Below, piece by piece: positions 4,136 to 5,617 of a stretch of 5,617 bases of DNA; the first letter of the stretch is position 1; each line of letters starts with the position of its first letter. Position numbers and translations under genes: made by a program. This DNA comes from SIG578 sp045655125 (lineage in GTDB: Bacteria > Bacillota > Clostridia > Oscillospirales > Ruminococcaceae): the NCBI GenBank assembly GCA_045655125.1, contig JAZOOR010000079.1, positions 1-5,617 on the forward strand, in the 5' to 3' direction. Below the pieces are notes generated by a model. The model saw only the letters and a program-made list of their open reading frames with translations. It ran no database searches and was not told the origin of the DNA.

Positions 4136-5617
4136 TTACTCGCTTTCTTTCATACTCATTTCAACCCACTGGTCGTGCGAAATGAGAACCTCACGGGGCT
4201 TGCTGCCCATATATCCGCTTACTATTCCGCGCTCTTCCATCTCGTCTATAAGGCTTGCCGCCCTTGCATATCCAACCTTTAGCTTTCTTTGTAAGAGTGA
4301 GGTAGAAGCCTTGCCGTTTTCAATTACACACTCAATGGCGGCGGTAAGCATTGGGTCAACTCTGCCGTCACTACCATCGTCATCTCCGCCGTCATAAGAG
4401 CTTTGTCCTTTATCGCGAACAGCCTGCTTTTCGATTTCATCAATAACCTGCTGGTCGTATTCGGCACATTCGTTGCTCTTAATGTAGGAAACAACATCGT
4501 GAATTTCCTTTTCGCTGACAAAACAGCCCTGAACTCTGAGCATACGGTCGGAGCCATATGGCTTAAAGAGCATATCACCGCGGCCTAAAAGCGATTCTGC
4601 ACCGCTCGCATCAATAATGGTACGTGAATCTATCTGCGATGAAACAGTAAGTGCAATTCGGCTTGTGATATTAGCTTTGATAAGACCTGTAATAACATTA
4701 ACAGAGGGCCTTTGCGTTGCGATAACAAGGTGCATGCCTGCCGCACGAGCCTTTTGCGCAAGACGGCAGACGGCTGATTCAACATCACCGGGTGCGGTCA
4801 TCATAAGGTCGGCAAACTCGTCAATAACAATAACTATCTTAGGCATATGGGTAAGCTCATCGGAATTCTGCGCAAGAGCATTGTAGGAAGAAATGTCCTT
4901 AACATTGTGCTCTGCAAACAGCCTGTATCGGTTTTCCATTTCGCTCACAGCCCAGCCAAGAGCACCCGCCGCTTTTCTCGGGTCAGTAACAACGGGGATA
5001 AGCAAATGGGGAATACCATTGTAAATGTTGAACTCAACCATCTTGGGGTCAATGAGAATAAGCCTGACCTCAGCGGGAGAGGACTTGTAAAGCATACTTA
5101 CTATCATACTGTTGGTGCAAACCGATTTACCCGAACCTGTAGTACCTGCTATAAGCAGATGGGGCATCTTTGCAAGGTCGGTTGTGATGATATTGCCCGC
5201 AATGTCCTTTCCAAGCGCAACCTCAAGGTCATTGTTAGAGGATTTGAAGTTTTGCGAAGAAAGAATTTCACGCAGCGTAACAGAGCTGACAACTGTGTTG
5301 GGAACCTCAATTCCCACAGCAGCTTTGTTTGGAATAGGCGCCTCAATTCGCACCTTTGTTGCCGCGAGATTAAGGGCAATATCGTTAGATAACTGTGTAA
5401 TTTTGCTTATTCTTACACCCGCCGAAGGCTGAAGCTCATATCTTGTAACCGCAGGACCTCGAACTGCACCAAGCAGACGTGTTTTAACCCCAAAGCTTGA
5501 AAGTGTTTCCATAAGGACATCGGCATTTTGCTGAATTTCGCTTTCGCTATCACTTTGTCTTGTGATTTTGGGAGCGTTTAAAAGGGTGAGCGGGGGATAT
5601 GTATAGATGCGGTTTTC
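4136..5617 (-). CDS. ftsK: DNA translocase FtsK/SpoIIIE, C-terminal motor and gamma domains (5' partial)
   Basis: Hexameric ATPase that pumps DNA through the closing division or sporulation septum. The frame is open to the window edge: 493 residues are visible, and the ATG at 5512 is internal. Residues before it (IYTYPPLTLLN, then an acidic SDSESE linker) are the normal lead-in to the alpha domain, so the N-terminal membrane domain lies beyond 5617. Numbering the visible part from the edge, FGVK and RGPAVTRYEL (about 42-61) begin the alpha domain. Walker A GTTGSGKS is at 158-165, LILIDPKMVEF at 186-196, Walker B IVIVIDEFADL at 261-271, and IATQRPSVNVITGLIKANI at 299-317. An acidic Gly-rich linker (about 405-418) leads to a winged-helix gamma domain (VDPML to KPREVLI, about 420-479), which in this family reads KOPS/SRS motifs. 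Without the N-terminus, FtsK, SpoIIIE and SftA cannot be separated. It is the first visible gene of the operon with the MBL and DUF3006 genes. Confidence 0.95.
   Translation of the reverse strand, partial: ENRIYTYPPLTLLNAPKITRQSDSESEIQQNADVLMETLSSFGVKTRLLGAVRGPAVTRYELQPSAGVRISKITQLSNDIALNLAATKVRIEAPIPNKAAVGIEVPNTVVSSVTLREILSSQNFKSSNNDLEVALGKDIAGNIITTDLAKMPHLLIAGTTGSGKSVCTNSMIVSMLYKSSPAEVRLILIDPKMVEFNIYNGIPHLLIPVVTDPRKAAGALGWAVSEMENRYRLFAEHNVKDISSYNALAQNSDELTHMPKIVIVIDEFADLMMTAPGDVESAVCRLAQKARAAGMHLVIATQRPSVNVITGLIKANITSRIALTVSSQIDSRTIIDASGAESLLGRGDMLFKPYGSDRMLRVQGCFVSEKEIHDVVSYIKSNECAEYDQQVIDEIEKQAVRDKGQSSYDGGDDDGSDGRVDPMLTAAIECVIENGKASTSLLQRKLKVGYARAASLIDEMEERGIVSGYMGSKPREVLISHDQWVEMSMKESE

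Noticed and set aside
4002..4397. A 131-codon + strand frame spanning the ftsK-MBL boundary
   Set aside because: It is antisense to two well-supported genes and its translation is low-complexity and Ser/Pro-rich with no family resemblance.
4847..5392. A 181-codon + strand open frame opposite ftsK
   Set aside because: It is fully antisense to a strongly conserved FtsK/SpoIIIE motor, has no recognisable domain and is best explained as a codon-bias shadow.
1..5617. CRISPR array, insertion sequence, prophage or defence island
   Set aside because: There are no spaced direct repeats, transposase or integrase motifs, or terminal inverted repeats. The inverted repeats present are all accounted for as terminators or tRNA stems.

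Overview
The window reads as an ordinary chromosomal segment of a Gram-positive Firmicute, most likely a gut-type member of Clostridia (Oscillospiraceae or Ruminococcaceae-like). This rests on purine-rich AGGAGG-type ribosome binding sites, AT-rich intergenic DNA with TATAAT promoters, compact hairpin terminators, and the gene set: a clostridial-type AEC permease relic, a ComEC-like metallo-beta-lactamase (MBL) protein paired with DUF3006, and an FtsK/SpoIIIE translocase. The assignment is an inference from style and families, not from a database match.

Layout. Positions 1-63 hold what looks like the last 20 codons of a + strand gene. It runs into a 32-bp palindromic terminator (61-92) that faces the acetate kinase gene. 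A leftward block follows: ackA (213-1430, with its own promoter at 1471-1499), a degraded AEC-family permease (1514-2032), and tRNA-Leu(CAA) (2096-2182, with its own promoter and terminator). The 150-bp divergent region 2183-2333 carries the tRNA promoter on the minus strand and a tmk promoter on the plus strand. The tmk gene (2334-2957, +) ends in a bidirectional terminator (2957-2986), shared with a leftward three-gene operon that enters from the right edge: ftsK/spoIIIE (4136 to beyond 5617), an anchored MBL-fold hydrolase (3230-4129) and a DUF3006 protein (2991-3224). The last three genes are separated by only 5-6 nt. No gene-free stretch exceeds 300 bases.

How they work together. ackA makes ATP and acetate from acetyl phosphate, Tmk supplies dTDP for DNA synthesis, and FtsK/SpoIIIE pumps DNA through the septum. 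The MBL/DUF3006 pair is a recurrent Gram-positive unit without a settled function. Its co-transcription behind a DNA translocase is suggestive only.

The clearest oddity is the AEC permease. It has lost its central membrane helices, its start codon appears to have become ATA behind an intact GGAGGG site, and it sits 21 nt downstream of the tRNA terminator. I see no convincing sign of a wholly new system in this window.
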